A DNA stretch of 64,000 nt from Maricaulis sp048270095 (GCF_048270095.1 NZ_JBLWTL010000011.1:1-64000); one strand, 5' to 3'; counted from the first letter of the stretch, positions 8,600 to 17,905 are shown. Numbers and translations are program-made. The notes: generated by a model from the sequence alone, not told the origin.

Positions 8600-9229
8600 A
8601 TGCATAATCCCGAGGATGTGATGATGAATCTGGTTCCGATGGTGGTGGAGCAGACCAGCCGGGGCGAGCGCGCCTTCGACATCTACTCCCGCCTGCTCAA
8701 GGAGCGGATTATCTTCATCACGGGTCCGATCGAGGATCACATGGCCAGCCTGATCGTGGCCCAGCTTCTCTTCCTCGAATCCGAGCACCCGAAAAAAGAG
8801 ATTTCGATCTATATCAATTCACCTGGCGGCGTCGTCTCGGCCGGCCTGGCGATCTATGACACAATGCAATATATCCGCAGCCCGGTTTCGACGATGTGTA
8901 TGGGTATGGCCGCCTCGATGGGCTCGCTTCTGCTCACCGCCGGCCATCCGGAAATGCGTTATGCGACACCGAATGCCCGCATCATGGTGCACCAGCCATC
9001 GGGCGGCTTCCGTGGCCAGGCGTCGGATATCGAGCGCCATGCAGCGGATATCCAGAAAATCAAACGCCGCCTGAACGAAATTTACGTGAAACACACCGGT
9101 CGCACTTATGATGAGATCGAACAGGCGCTCGACCGCGACAATTTCATGTCTGCGGATGAGGGCAAGGAGTTTGGCCTGGTTGATCATGTTTATGCCAAGC
9201 GGATCGACCCGGACAATCCGGAGAGCTGA
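8600..9229 (+). CDS. clpP: ATP-dependent Clp protease proteolytic subunit
   Basis: The 209-residue serine protease assembles into the double-heptamer chamber used by ClpX (next gene) and ClpA. The catalytic triad is visible as S106 in AASMGS, H131 in MVHQPSGG and D180 in LDRDNF. Length and sequence match ClpP1 of alphaproteobacteria. AAGGAGC precedes the ATG at good spacing. In Caulobacter relatives ClpXP degrades cell-cycle regulators such as CtrA; that role is inferred from family knowledge. Confidence 0.98.
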   Translation: MHNPEDVMMNLVPMVVEQTSRGERAFDIYSRLLKERIIFITGPIEDHMASLIVAQLLFLESEHPKKEISIYINSPGGVVSAGLAIYDTMQYIRSPVSTMCMGMAASMGSLLLTAGHPEMRYATPNARIMVHQPSGGFRGQASDIERHAADIQKIKRRLNEIYVKHTGRTYDEIEQALDRDNFMSADEGKEFGLVDHVYAKRIDPDNPES

Positions 9230-9385
9230 TTGTGATCCCGGTCTGCGGGGTGGCTTGAAGCATACTGTAGCGATATGGTCGAATTAGCAGAGGCGGAAAC
9301 CTTTCGCTAAAGTTCGGCCTTGATGTTGCAGGACCGAACAAATTGCGGGTATCGAATAGAGGCCCGGGCTTGAAATGGAGCGGAC

Positions 9386-10657
<1,272 letters not shown>

Positions 10658-10803
10658 CGTAGCCGCCTCGCATCGCCACCTGTTGGCGTAAGAGGCGGCC
10701 ACCCGGCTGCCACTAGTTTTCACCCGTCGGCGTCCGGCCGAAACGAGTCATGATAACCCGTCAAGTCTCGACGCGCCGGCAAACGGGTGCGCATGGAGCA
10801 TAC

Positions 10804-13206
10804 ATGTCCACAATCAAGACACTTCCCCTTCTGCCGTTGCGCGACATTGTCGTGTTCCCGCACATGATCGTTCCGCTCTTTGTTGGCCGCGAAAAATCGG
10901 TCAAGGCGCTGGAAGAAGTCATGCGCGCCGACAAGCAGATCCTGCTGGCGACCCAGCGCACGGCCGGCGATGACGAACCGGCCAATGCGGCGATCCACAC
11001 CACCGGCGTAATCGCCTCGGTTCTGCAATTGCTCAAACTGCCCGACGGTACCGTGAAAGTGCTGGTCGAGGGCGGCGTGCGCGTCGAAATTACCGGCTAT
11101 ACCGATACCGAAGACTTCTACGAGGCGACCTGCGAACCGGTCGTCGAGGAGAGCGGTGACCCGTCCGAGCTGGAAGCGCTGATGCGCACCGTGGCCGCCA
11201 AGTTCGACGATTACGTCAAGCTGAACAAGAAAGTGCCGCCCGAGGCGCTCGCCTCGCTGGCCCAGATCAGCGATCCGGCCAAGCTGTCGGATTCGATTGC
11301 CGCGCATCTGGCGGTCAAGATCGAGGAGAAACAGGCGCTGCTGGGACAGCCCGATGCCGCCGCCCGTCTCGAGCGGATCCTCGGCCTGATGGAAGGTGAG
11401 ATCGGGGTTCTGCAGGTCGAAAAGAAAATCCGTAGCCGTGTCAAACGGCAGATGGAAAAGACCCAGCGCGAATATTATCTCAACGAGCAGATGAAGGCGA
11501 TCCAGCGCGAGCTGGGTGAGGGCGATGACAGCCGTGAAGAGCTTGCCGAGCTGGAAGACCGTCTCGCTGAAGCCAAGCTGTCGAAAGAGGCGCGCACCAA
11601 GGCGGATGCCGAGTTCAAGAAGCTGCGCCAGATGAGCCCGATGTCGGCGGAAGCCACTGTCGTGCGCAATTATCTCGACTGGATCATTGCGTTGCCCTGG
11701 GGCAAGCGCAAGCGTCTGAAAAATGATCTGACGCGTGCCGAGGACGTGCTCGAAGCCGATCATTATGGCCTGGAAAAGGTCAAGGAACGCATTCTCGAAC
11801 ATCTCGCCGTGCAGGCGCGCACCCGGAAAATGCGCGGCCCCATCCTGTGCCTCGTCGGGCCTCCGGGCGTCGGCAAGACCTCGCTGGGCCGCTCGATCGC
11901 CAAGGCGACGGGCCGTGATTTCGTGCGCATGTCGTTGGGCGGCGTGCGTGACGAAGCCGAGATCCGTGGCCACCGCCGCACCTATATTGGCTCCATGCCG
12001 GGCCGGATCATCCAGTCGATGAAGAAGATCAAGTCGAGCAATCCGCTCTTCCTGCTCGACGAGATCGACAAGCTCGGTGCCGACTATCGCGGCGACCCGT
12101 CTGCGGCCCTGCTTGAAGTGCTCGATCCGGAACAGAATGCGACGTTCAACGATCATTATCTGGAGGTCGATTACGACCTCTCCGACATCATGTTCGTGAC
12201 GACGGCCAATACGCTCAACCTGCCGCAACCGCTTCTCGACCGGATGGAAGTCATCCGCATCGCCGGTTACACCGAAGATGAAAAGCTCGAGATCGCCAAA
12301 CGGCACCTGATCCCCAAGCAGATGGTCAATCACGCCCTGACGCCGAGCGACTGGTCGGTGAGCGATAATGCCGTGCGCGACCTGATCCGCTATTACGCCC
12401 AGGAAGCCGGCGTGCGCAGCCTCGAACGGGAGATTGCCAATCTCGCCCGTAAATCTGTACGCCGCCTGCAAGGTGGCAAGGCGGAACGGGTTGATATCAC
12501 GGTGGATAATCTCGGCGAATTTGCCGGTGTCCGCAAATATCGTTTTGGTGAATCCGAGCGCGAGGACCGTGTGGGCCTCGTCACCGGCCTGGCCTGGACG
12601 GAAGCGGGCGGCGATCTGTTGCAGATCGAAGCGGTCAAGATGCCGGGTCGCGGCAAGATGACCGTCACCGGCAATCTGCGCGATGTGATGAAGGAATCGA
12701 TCTCGGCGGCGAATTCATTCGTGCAGTCGCGGGCGCCGTCCATGGGCATCCGGCCAACCGTATTCCGCACGACGGATATCCATGTTCACGTCCCGGAAGG
12801 CGCCACGCCGAAGGACGGTCCGTCGGCGGGTATCGGCATGATGACGGCGATAGTTTCCGTCCTGACGGGAATTCCCGTACGCAAGGATCTGGCGATGACG
12901 GGTGAAATCACCCTGCGTGGCCATGTCCTGCCAATCGGCGGTCTGAAAGAGAAGTTGCTGGCAGCCCTTCGCGGCGGCGTGAAAACCGTTTTGATCCCCA
13001 AGGAAAACGAGAAAGATCTCGTTGAAATTCCGGACAATGTGAAAGTCGGGCTGGAAATCATCGCGGTCGAAACCGCTGATGAAGTCCTGGCTCGCGCCTT
13101 GGCCGCACCGGTCGAACCGGTCGAGTGGACCGAGTCCGATGCGGCGGCCCTGGCGGGCATGGCCAATCCGGGAACGGATGGTTCAGAGGCGCAGCTCGCA
13201 CACTAA
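10804..13206 (+). CDS. lon: ATP-dependent protease Lon
   Basis: An 800-residue homohexameric AAA+ serine protease that removes misfolded and regulatory proteins. It has an N-terminal LON substrate-binding domain (~1-200, TLPLLPLRDIVVFP), a coiled middle region, Walker A GPPGVGKT from residue 352, and a C-terminal protease domain with the Ser-Lys dyad S674 (DGPSAG) and K717 (GGLKEK). The ATG at 10804 is chosen because the family begins this way and GGAGC lies upstream; the open frame extends back to 10750 without family support. Confidence 0.98.
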   Translation: MSTIKTLPLLPLRDIVVFPHMIVPLFVGREKSVKALEEVMRADKQILLATQRTAGDDEPANAAIHTTGVIASVLQLLKLPDGTVKVLVEGGVRVEITGYTDTEDFYEATCEPVVEESGDPSELEALMRTVAAKFDDYVKLNKKVPPEALASLAQISDPAKLSDSIAAHLAVKIEEKQALLGQPDAAARLERILGLMEGEIGVLQVEKKIRSRVKRQMEKTQREYYLNEQMKAIQRELGEGDDSREELAELEDRLAEAKLSKEARTKADAEFKKLRQMSPMSAEATVVRNYLDWIIALPWGKRKRLKNDLTRAEDVLEADHYGLEKVKERILEHLAVQARTRKMRGPILCLVGPPGVGKTSLGRSIAKATGRDFVRMSLGGVRDEAEIRGHRRTYIGSMPGRIIQSMKKIKSSNPLFLLDEIDKLGADYRGDPSAALLEVLDPEQNATFNDHYLEVDYDLSDIMFVTTANTLNLPQPLLDRMEVIRIAGYTEDEKLEIAKRHLIPKQMVNHALTPSDWSVSDNAVRDLIRYYAQEAGVRSLEREIANLARKSVRRLQGGKAERVDITVDNLGEFAGVRKYRFGESEREDRVGLVTGLAWTEAGGDLLQIEAVKMPGRGKMTVTGNLRDVMKESISAANSFVQSRAPSMGIRPTVFRTTDIHVHVPEGATPKDGPSAGIGMMTAIVSVLTGIPVRKDLAMTGEITLRGHVLPIGGLKEKLLAALRGGVKTVLIPKENEKDLVEIPDNVKVGLEIIAVETADEVLARALAAPVEPVEWTESDAAALAGMANPGTDGSEAQLAH

Positions 13207-13237
13207 CTTGCCACCGGCTCACACCGGAGTGGAATTG

Positions 13238-13269
13238 AAAGGCCGGGATTAATCATCCCGGCCTTTTTT
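13238..13269 (+). terminator. Rho-independent terminator of lon
   Basis: A perfect stem AAAGGCCGGGAT/ATCCCGGCCTTT with loop TAATC ends in a T run, 32 bases after the lon stop. Confidence 0.93.
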
Positions 13270-13339
13270 CTGCAATAAACTTGCGTGAATGCGGCGCTGC
13301 GGCATTGACGGCGACGGGGCGGGGACGCACAATCATCTC

Positions 13340-13411
13340 ATGACTTGTACTACGCTCTATTTTGCCGGCTATTTTAGCAACGCAACCCGTTCGGGGGCGG
13401 TGGCCGGCTAG
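13340..13411 (+). CDS. pheA leader peptide (23 residues, two Tyr-Phe codon pairs)
   Basis: The reading frame from ATG 13340 to TAG 13411 encodes MTCTTLYFAGYFSNATRSG followed by AVAG. Two Tyr-Phe codon pairs (TATTTT twice, 13358-13375) sit in the middle, and the stop lies just before the attenuator's downstream arms. This is the layout expected of a leader whose translation senses charged tRNA-Phe. No strong ribosome site is visible upstream apart from G-rich sequence, so expression is inferred from arrangement. The peptide itself probably has no function. Confidence 0.75.
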   Translation: MTCTTLYFAGYFSNATRSGAVAG

Positions 13412-13466
13412 CGCGCGCGACAAGCAGCGAGTTTCCAGGGCCTCCCCCAAAAGGGGAGGCCTTTTT
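13364..13466 (+). promoter_or_regulatory. Transcription attenuator of pheA
   Basis: Mutually exclusive hairpins can be drawn. Arm 1 GCCGGC (13364-13369, within the Tyr-Phe codons) can pair with arm 2 GCCGGC (13403-13408), enclosing CCC-GTTC-GGG. Arm 2 together with the preceding GGGGG (13393-13397) and GGCC (13402-13405) can instead pair with GGCC-T-CCCCC (13439-13448). That same segment forms the terminator GGCCTCCCC/GGGGAGGCC followed by TTTTT (13462-13466). Ribosome stalling at Phe codons would free arm 2 to block the terminator and allow pheA transcription. Attenuation of phenylalanine genes is established in proteobacteria; this instance is read from sequence alone. Confidence 0.75.
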
Positions 13467-13488
13467 CGTTTTGAGAGAAGGCCAGGAC

Positions 13489-14640
13489 ATGTCTGAACAA
13501 GTTTCACGCGATGAAATCCGCTCATCGATCACGCAGATCGACCGGGAGCTGGTCGATGCGATCGCACGGCGCACAGCCCTGGTTGAGGCGATCGTCGACG
13601 AGAAAGTTCGCTCCGGCCTGCCGGTGCGTGATCGCGAGCGGGAACAGGTGGTCCTCCGCGAGGCCGTCGAACGGGGCAAGGCCCAGGGCGTGCCGCAGGA
13701 ATTGGTTGAGCAGGTCTTTCATGCCCTGTTCGATAACTCGATCCAGCTTCAGCGCACCCGTTTCGACTCCATGCGAGATGCCGATCTCAACGAGGCCAGC
13801 GTCGCCTATCTGGGCGGTCCGGGCAGCTATAGCCATATCGCGGCCCAGAAAATCTTCGCCCGGCGCAATGCCAATGTCGTGCCGTCGCCCAAGCGCGATT
13901 TCGTTTCGATCTTCCGTGCCGTCGAGACCGGCGAGGTCGATTATGGCGTCGTGCCGATCGAGAATACGACGACCGGTTCGATCAATGAGGTGTTCGACAT
14001 CCTGCTCGAAGGCCGCACCCGGATCGCCGGTGAATTCATGCTCAGGGTCGATCATTGCCTGATCGGCAAGGCGTCCGGCAGTGGCCGCATCACCCGGGTT
14101 TTCGGTCATCCGCAAGCGCTGGCGCAATCGCGCCGCTATCTGGCCGGTCATCCGGAAATCGAGACCCATATGTCGTCCAGCACGACGCGGGCGCTCGAAC
14201 GCCTGCTGGAAGAGGATGATACTGCGGCGGCCATCGGCGGCGAGGATGCCGCCAAACTGTTCGGCTTTGATATTCTTGCCCATGCGGTCGGCGATCACGA
14301 GCAGAACATCACGCGCTTCATCGTCCTGGCGCGTGACAGCAAGCTCCCGGCGCGCGGGGTCGAGTGCAAGACCTCGATGATGTTCACCACCCGCGACGAC
14401 CCCGGTGCCCTGGTCGATGCCCTGACAGGGTTTCGCGACAATGGCATCAATCTGGTGAAGCTGGAATCCCGCCCGATCGCGGGCAATCCGTGGGAAGAAA
14501 TGTTCATCATGGATGTCGAGGCGCATCTGGACGATCCCAAATTACGCGACAGCCTCACGACACTGGAGGCCCATACGCGGGAGATCAAGATGCTGGGTTG
14601 CTATGCCGCCGACCGTATTGATCGCGTCAGGGTGGATTGA
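13489..14640 (+). CDS. pheA: Bifunctional chorismate mutase / prephenate dehydratase
   Basis: A 383-residue enzyme that commits chorismate to phenylalanine: chorismate to prephenate, then phenylpyruvate. It has an AroQ-type chorismate mutase (~1-90), a prephenate dehydratase (~100-280; VAYLGGPGSYSH, VVPIENTTTGSINEV, and the family TRF motif in NITRFIVLA) and an ACT domain (~290-375) with the ESRP motif that binds phenylalanine for feedback inhibition. The ATG at 13489 follows GGCCAGGAC; an ATG-like start six codons upstream lies in the terminator tail and is unlikely. Both transcript attenuation (upstream) and allosteric control seem present. Confidence 0.95.
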   Translation: MSEQVSRDEIRSSITQIDRELVDAIARRTALVEAIVDEKVRSGLPVRDREREQVVLREAVERGKAQGVPQELVEQVFHALFDNSIQLQRTRFDSMRDADLNEASVAYLGGPGSYSHIAAQKIFARRNANVVPSPKRDFVSIFRAVETGEVDYGVVPIENTTTGSINEVFDILLEGRTRIAGEFMLRVDHCLIGKASGSGRITRVFGHPQALAQSRRYLAGHPEIETHMSSSTTRALERLLEEDDTAAAIGGEDAAKLFGFDILAHAVGDHEQNITRFIVLARDSKLPARGVECKTSMMFTTRDDPGALVDALTGFRDNGINLVKLESRPIAGNPWEEMFIMDVEAHLDDPKLRDSLTTLEAHTREIKMLGCYAADRIDRVRVD

Positions 14641-14644
14641 ACAA

Positions 14645-14676
14645 GCGGGCCTGCAGTCAAAAGGCTGCAGGCCCGC
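14645..14676. terminator. Hairpin between pheA and the convergent yiaA gene
   Basis: A 12-bp perfect stem GCGGGCCTGCAG/CTGCAGGCCCGC with an 8-base loop begins five bases after the pheA stop. There is no clear T run on the + strand, so it may act as a two-way barrier between convergent genes. Confidence 0.55.
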
Positions 14677-14705
14677 TCATTCCTCGATGGTCCGGCCGGG
14701 TTGGC

Positions 14706-14969
14706 CTATTCGGTGGCGACGTAGTCGCTGAGCAGTTTTTCCTGCCGTGCGCGTTCCACCTTTGACGAAAACTGCTCATTGATGCGCTGTTCCTGCAACG
14801 TTTTGACCAGGGTGACGAGCGACCCGGTCAGAAACAGCACGCCCATGCCGACATAGCCTTTGGTCGACATGTCGACGGGCATCAGGATCAGTGACAGTCC
14901 CAGCATGGCATACGCTGCGATGACGCAGGCATAATTGAAGCTGACCCAGAGTTTGGATTGTCCCAGCAT
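14706..14969 (-). CDS. YiaA/YiaB two-helix inner-membrane protein
   Basis: An 87-residue protein with two hydrophobic helices (roughly 9-30 and 38-57) and the family features LWVSFNYA, LPVD-like MPVDMSTKGY and MGVLFLTGSLVTLVKTL, followed by a charged cytosolic tail. The family (yiaA/B two-helix domain) is of unknown function. It lies 11 bases after pspA with an AGGAG ribosome site, so the two form one operon, suggesting a role in inner-membrane maintenance. Confidence 0.8.
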   Translation of the reverse strand: MLGQSKLWVSFNYACVIAAYAMLGLSLILMPVDMSTKGYVGMGVLFLTGSLVTLVKTLQEQRINEQFSSKVERARQEKLLSDYVATE

Positions 14970-14980
14970 GATGATCTCCT

Positions 14981-15694
14981 TCAGACCGTTTGGGTGTGGC
15001 CGGCATTGATGCCGGCTTCAGTGCAGGCCTTGAGGCGGGCCAGCACATCAGCACCGCGCGTCTGCAACGGCGTGCCGAGCCCGTTCGCGGCCATGCGCTC
15101 GACCAGGTCATCACCATTCAACTCGGCGTCGATCTGGTCGAGAATATCGAATTCTTCTGTCGTATCGGTGCGTTCCAGGGCTCGCTTTAGGACAGCCTCA
15201 CCTTCGACGATCGCCGCCATGCCAGCAAAATCGCCGCGCAAGTCGCGGGTCGCGCCGCGCTCTGCTTCCATTGAGCGGGCCGTGGTCAGGCCGAGCCGCA
15301 ACTCGACCAGTCGCCGGTCGGTTTTTTCGATCATCAGGCGCAGCCGCCGGGCGGCCAGGGCTGTGCGTTCGAGCGTCTGTTCGCGCACTGATTGCTCGCG
15401 CTCAAGCTCTGCGACAGCGTCGGCGCCTTCGCTGGCGAAGGCATCCATGCCGGCTTTCATCGCCGCTGTTACACGGCTCTCCAGATCGCCAATCCGCGAT
15501 GTGACGCCGGCGAGGGCGCGTTTCTCATTGCGTTCTCGCAGGATCATGGTGGCCAGTGCGCGTTTAGCGCGGTCATGCCCGGCACTGGCTTCGCGCAATT
15601 TCTGCTCGAGGATGAGCACAGTATGACCGTCTTCAAGTTCGTCTCTCGCCTGGGCACTGCGACCGCGCAGGATGGTGATGAATGTCTTGAACAT
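14981..15694 (-). CDS. pspA: PspA/IM30 family membrane-protecting protein
   Basis: The 237-residue, largely helical protein starts MFKTFITILRGRSAQARDELED, matching the amphipathic N-terminal helix of PspA/IM30, followed by a long coiled coil (~25-160). PspA oligomers coat damaged inner membrane and limit proton leak. It is less conserved than the classic PspA, and there is no pspBC or pspF gene nearby; control is more likely through the operator at 15709-15723, only 15 bases upstream of the start. AAGGAGA lies between operator and ATG. Operon with yiaA. Confidence 0.82.
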   Translation of the reverse strand: MFKTFITILRGRSAQARDELEDGHTVLILEQKLREASAGHDRAKRALATMILRERNEKRALAGVTSRIGDLESRVTAAMKAGMDAFASEGADAVAELEREQSVREQTLERTALAARRLRLMIEKTDRRLVELRLGLTTARSMEAERGATRDLRGDFAGMAAIVEGEAVLKRALERTDTTEEFDILDQIDAELNGDDLVERMAANGLGTPLQTRGADVLARLKACTEAGINAGHTQTV

Positions 15695-15708
15695 CAGTAT
15701 CTCCTTTA

Positions 15709-15723
15709 ATGAACTATGTTCAT
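15709..15723. promoter_or_regulatory. Putative TetR operator in the pspA promoter
   Basis: A perfect inverted repeat, ATGAAC-TAT-GTTCAT, directly upstream of the pspA ribosome site. It matches two further sites at 17000-17013 and 17052-17065 (consensus AAYGAACNATGTTCW). Confidence 0.65.
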
Positions 15724-15738
15724 AAAAAACGGTAGAGC

Positions 15739-15751
15739 TGAATCCGGTTCA
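15739..15751. promoter_or_regulatory. Second conserved promoter element upstream of pspA
   Basis: TGAATCCGGTTCA followed by CGCAAGCG closely matches TGAATCGGATTCA followed by GGCAAGTG at 17026-17038, upstream of the hydroxylase. Both are inverted repeats about 16 and 13 bases from the operator. They could be a second binding site or conserved promoter core (TTGCGT and TTGCCT on the minus strand look like -35 boxes). Confidence 0.45.
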
Positions 15752-15813
15752 CGCAAGCGGGAAAATGGGCGGGGCGCGAAATAGTTTTCCATTCCTCGCC
15801 CACCCGCCTGGAA

Positions 15814-16983
15814 TCAGGCCGCCACCAGGCCCTTGAAGGGGTGAAGCGTGTGCGCGCGGTAGCTCTGGGCCGGCTCTTCGGCGCCAATGCCATATTCCTC
15901 GGGCCAACCCTCGGGCATGTGCAGCGTGCCGAATATCCGGTCGATGAAGGCAAAATGGACCGCGAAATTCTTGTTGTGGGCGGCTACCTCCTCGGCATGG
16001 TGCCAGTGATGGTGGCGCGGGGTCACGAAGACGGGCTCCAGCCAGCGCAGATCCCAGTCGATATTGGCGTGGATGAAAGTTGCGTGAAATCCGATCATCA
16101 GGGCATAGGCATTGACGGCCGCCTGGTCGAAACCGAGCAGAAAGACGGGGGCCAGGGTCGCGGTGCGGGTGATCAGGGCCTCCAGCACGTGCAGTCGCGA
16201 GCTGGCGAGCCAGTCCATCTGTTTCGAGGAGTGGTGCACCGCGTGGATGCGCCACAGGAAGGCCTCACTGTGATAGGCACGATGAACAGCGTATTCGACC
16301 AGATCGACGGCCAGCATGATCGCGAAGAACTGCACGATGAACGGAAGGGATGAGATAAATTCCGTCACCGGTTCGAACCGGGCCCAGCCCAGCCCGTGTA
16401 CGAGCAGGAAATTGGTGCCGGCCAGATAGGCACCGAGCAGAAGGTGCATGACGAAAAAATGCTTCAGATCGAGTGACCAGTCCTCACGCAAGACCGGTTG
16501 GTGTTCGCGTAGCGGCGCCGCCTTTTCAAGCAGGATGAAGACCAGGCCGGTCGAGAGCAGGCCGAGCACAAACCAGTCCAGCCCGATATAGAATGGCGAG
16601 GCCTGTAGCGGCCCCAGCGGCGTGTCGGCACCACCCAGCAGGGCCGCCAGCGCCAGGACTGCAAGGCCGGCACCGGCGACGGTCAGGCGTTTGCGCACCA
16701 GGCCCAAAACGCCACACAGTCCGGACAGGATCATCAGCGCACCGAGCCCGGCCCGCAGGGTCGGGATGTCGTAATTGGCGCGCAATTCCGGGATCGTGAG
16801 ATGCGCCGGAAAGTGGAACGCCAGAACAGCGCCCAGGCTCAAGACGCCGAACAGCAGCGAAAGATAGGCGGCGAGCCAGCCATCGCCAATCCGGAAAGCC
16901 CCGCGTGCCGGACGCAGGCGCAACCAATGGCGCAGTGAGGCGGGCCGGGCGAGGGTGCTGAGGTTGAAACTATAGGGCATCAT
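15814..16983 (-). CDS. Sterol desaturase / fatty acid hydroxylase family membrane protein
   Basis: A protein of about 389 residues with six or more hydrophobic segments and the histidine clusters of the membrane di-iron hydroxylases: HRAYH, HAVHHSS and HHHWHH, plus HANIDWDL. Members hydroxylate or desaturate lipids and carotenoids (for example hopanoid, ornithine lipid or sterol substrates). The substrate is not predictable here. The C-terminal half holds the catalytic domain; the N-terminal half adds extra membrane helices. The start is ambiguous among GTG 16992, ATG 16983 and ATG 16980, none with a strong ribosome site. It is divergent from tetR with operators in the shared region, so it is probably the regulator's main target. 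Confidence 0.82.
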   Translation of the reverse strand: MMPYSFNLSTLARPASLRHWLRLRPARGAFRIGDGWLAAYLSLLFGVLSLGAVLAFHFPAHLTIPELRANYDIPTLRAGLGALMILSGLCGVLGLVRKRLTVAGAGLAVLALAALLGGADTPLGPLQASPFYIGLDWFVLGLLSTGLVFILLEKAAPLREHQPVLREDWSLDLKHFFVMHLLLGAYLAGTNFLLVHGLGWARFEPVTEFISSLPFIVQFFAIMLAVDLVEYAVHRAYHSEAFLWRIHAVHHSSKQMDWLASSRLHVLEALITRTATLAPVFLLGFDQAAVNAYALMIGFHATFIHANIDWDLRWLEPVFVTPRHHHWHHAEEVAAHNKNFAVHFAFIDRIFGTLHMPEGWPEEYGIGAEEPAQSYRAHTLHPFKGLVAA

Positions 16984-16999
16984 GGCGATCACTTTTTAA

Positions 17000-17013
17000 A
17001 ACGAACGATGTTC
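17000..17013. promoter_or_regulatory. Putative TetR operator in the hydroxylase promoter
   Basis: AACGAACGATGTTC is an imperfect palindrome (GAAC-N3-GTTC core) just upstream of the hydroxylase start. It matches the site at 17052-17065 in inverted orientation with one mismatch over 14 bases. Confidence 0.65.
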
Positions 17014-17025
17014 ACAAAATGAATG

Positions 17026-17038
17026 TGAATCGGATTCA
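17026..17038. promoter_or_regulatory. Second conserved promoter element upstream of the hydroxylase
   Basis: The inverted repeat TGAATC-G-GATTCA, followed by GGCAAGTGAAA, is the counterpart of the element at 15739-15751 in front of pspA. Confidence 0.45.
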
Positions 17039-17051
17039 GGCAAGTGAAAAA

Positions 17052-17065
17052 GAACATTGTTCGTT
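17052..17065. promoter_or_regulatory. Putative TetR operator in the tetR promoter
   Basis: GAACATTGTTCGTT lies 25 bases before the tetR ATG and is the mirror copy of the site at 17000-17013. It suggests autoregulation. Confidence 0.65.
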
Positions 17066-17090
17066 ATTGTTTCCCCGCTAGCCTCGGGCC

Positions 17091-17759
17091 ATGAAAAATC
17101 CCGCCACCGCCACGCCCGAAACCAAACCCGCCACCCGCCCGCGTGGGCGGCCCGGGTTGACCGATCAGAACCGCGAGGCTGCCTTGCAGGCTGCGCGCGA
17201 CCTTCTGGCCGAATCAGGATTGCCGGGGCTGCAGGCGAGGGCGATTGCCGGGCGTGCCGGACTGAGTGTCGGTTCGATCTACAAACTATTCGGCGATATC
17301 GAGGCGCTGGTCCGCACCCTCAACCGCGAAACCCATCGTGAATTCGCCGCCCATCACAGCGCCGCGCTCGCGGAGCTCGATCCGGGCGAGACCGACGTGA
17401 TGGTGCCGCTGATGGCGCTGGCGCGGGCCTATATCGATTTTGTGATCGCCAATGAGCGCCGCTGGGCCGCCGTTCTGCAGACCAGCCAGCGCCGCGCCGG
17501 GCCACGTCCACCCGATTATTCCCAGTCGGAAAACGCCCTGTTTGCGATTGTCGAGACAGTGATCGAGGGCGTGCCGGGATTCGCTGACCCGGCCCTGCGG
17601 GCCCGTGCGGCACGCGCCATGTGGGCCAGCGTGCATGGCATCGTCACCATTACTCTGCCCAATAGCCGCGCCGAGGATCCCGCGGCCGACACGATGTCGC
17701 AAATCGAGCTGATCATCGGTGCCGTGATCCGTGATGCCGGTGGCGCACCGCAGAGCTGA
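17091..17759 (+). CDS. TetR/AcrR family transcriptional regulator (WHG-type C-terminus)
   Basis: A 222-residue regulator. Residues ~28-75 form the TetR DNA-binding domain with helix-turn-helix ARAIAGRAGLSVGSIYKLF; the N-terminus is basic (RPRGRPG). The C-terminal ligand-binding part contains MWASVHGIVTI, the WHG motif of one TetR C-terminal family. Such regulators usually repress a divergent gene until a small hydrophobic ligand binds. Its operators are inferred to be the three GAAC-N3-GTTC sites near it and near pspA. The ligand is unknown; lipid or fatty-acid derivatives are plausible from the target. Confidence 0.88.
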   Translation: MKNPATATPETKPATRPRGRPGLTDQNREAALQAARDLLAESGLPGLQARAIAGRAGLSVGSIYKLFGDIEALVRTLNRETHREFAAHHSAALAELDPGETDVMVPLMALARAYIDFVIANERRWAAVLQTSQRRAGPRPPDYSQSENALFAIVETVIEGVPGFADPALRARAARAMWASVHGIVTITLPNSRAEDPAADTMSQIELIIGAVIRDAGGAPQS

Positions 17760-17760
17760 C

Positions 17761-17790
17761 TTGCATCCTACCGCACAGCCGGACTAAAAA
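17761..17790 (+). promoter_or_regulatory. Possible promoter of tRNA-Val
   Basis: TTGCAT (17761-17766) and TAAAAA (17785-17790) with an 18-base spacer lie 40 bases before the tRNA, directly after the tetR stop. Weak-to-moderate match. Confidence 0.3.
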
Positions 17791-17829
17791 GCGCCTCCTG
17801 ACCAGCACAAGCTGTCGGGCTTGGTCCCA

Positions 17830-17905
17830 GGGCGGTTAGCTCAGCTGGGAGAGCATCTCGTTTACACCGAGAGGGTCGGGGGTTCGAGCCCCTCACCGCC
17901 CACCA
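17830..17905 (+). tRNA. tRNA-Val (anticodon UAC)
   Basis: A 76-base tRNA. GGGCGGT pairs with ACCGCCC, followed by discriminator A and an encoded CCA. The anticodon stem CTCG/CGAG frames TTTACAC, giving anticodon TAC. D-arm and T-arm (GGTTCGAGCC) are canonical. As with tRNA-Leu, a repeat cluster starts right after CCA. Confidence 0.96.

Noticed and set aside
10720..12471. A 583-codon open frame antisense to lon
   Set aside because: High-GC codon use keeps the opposite strand open. The translation has no domain features and lon on the + strand is unmistakable.
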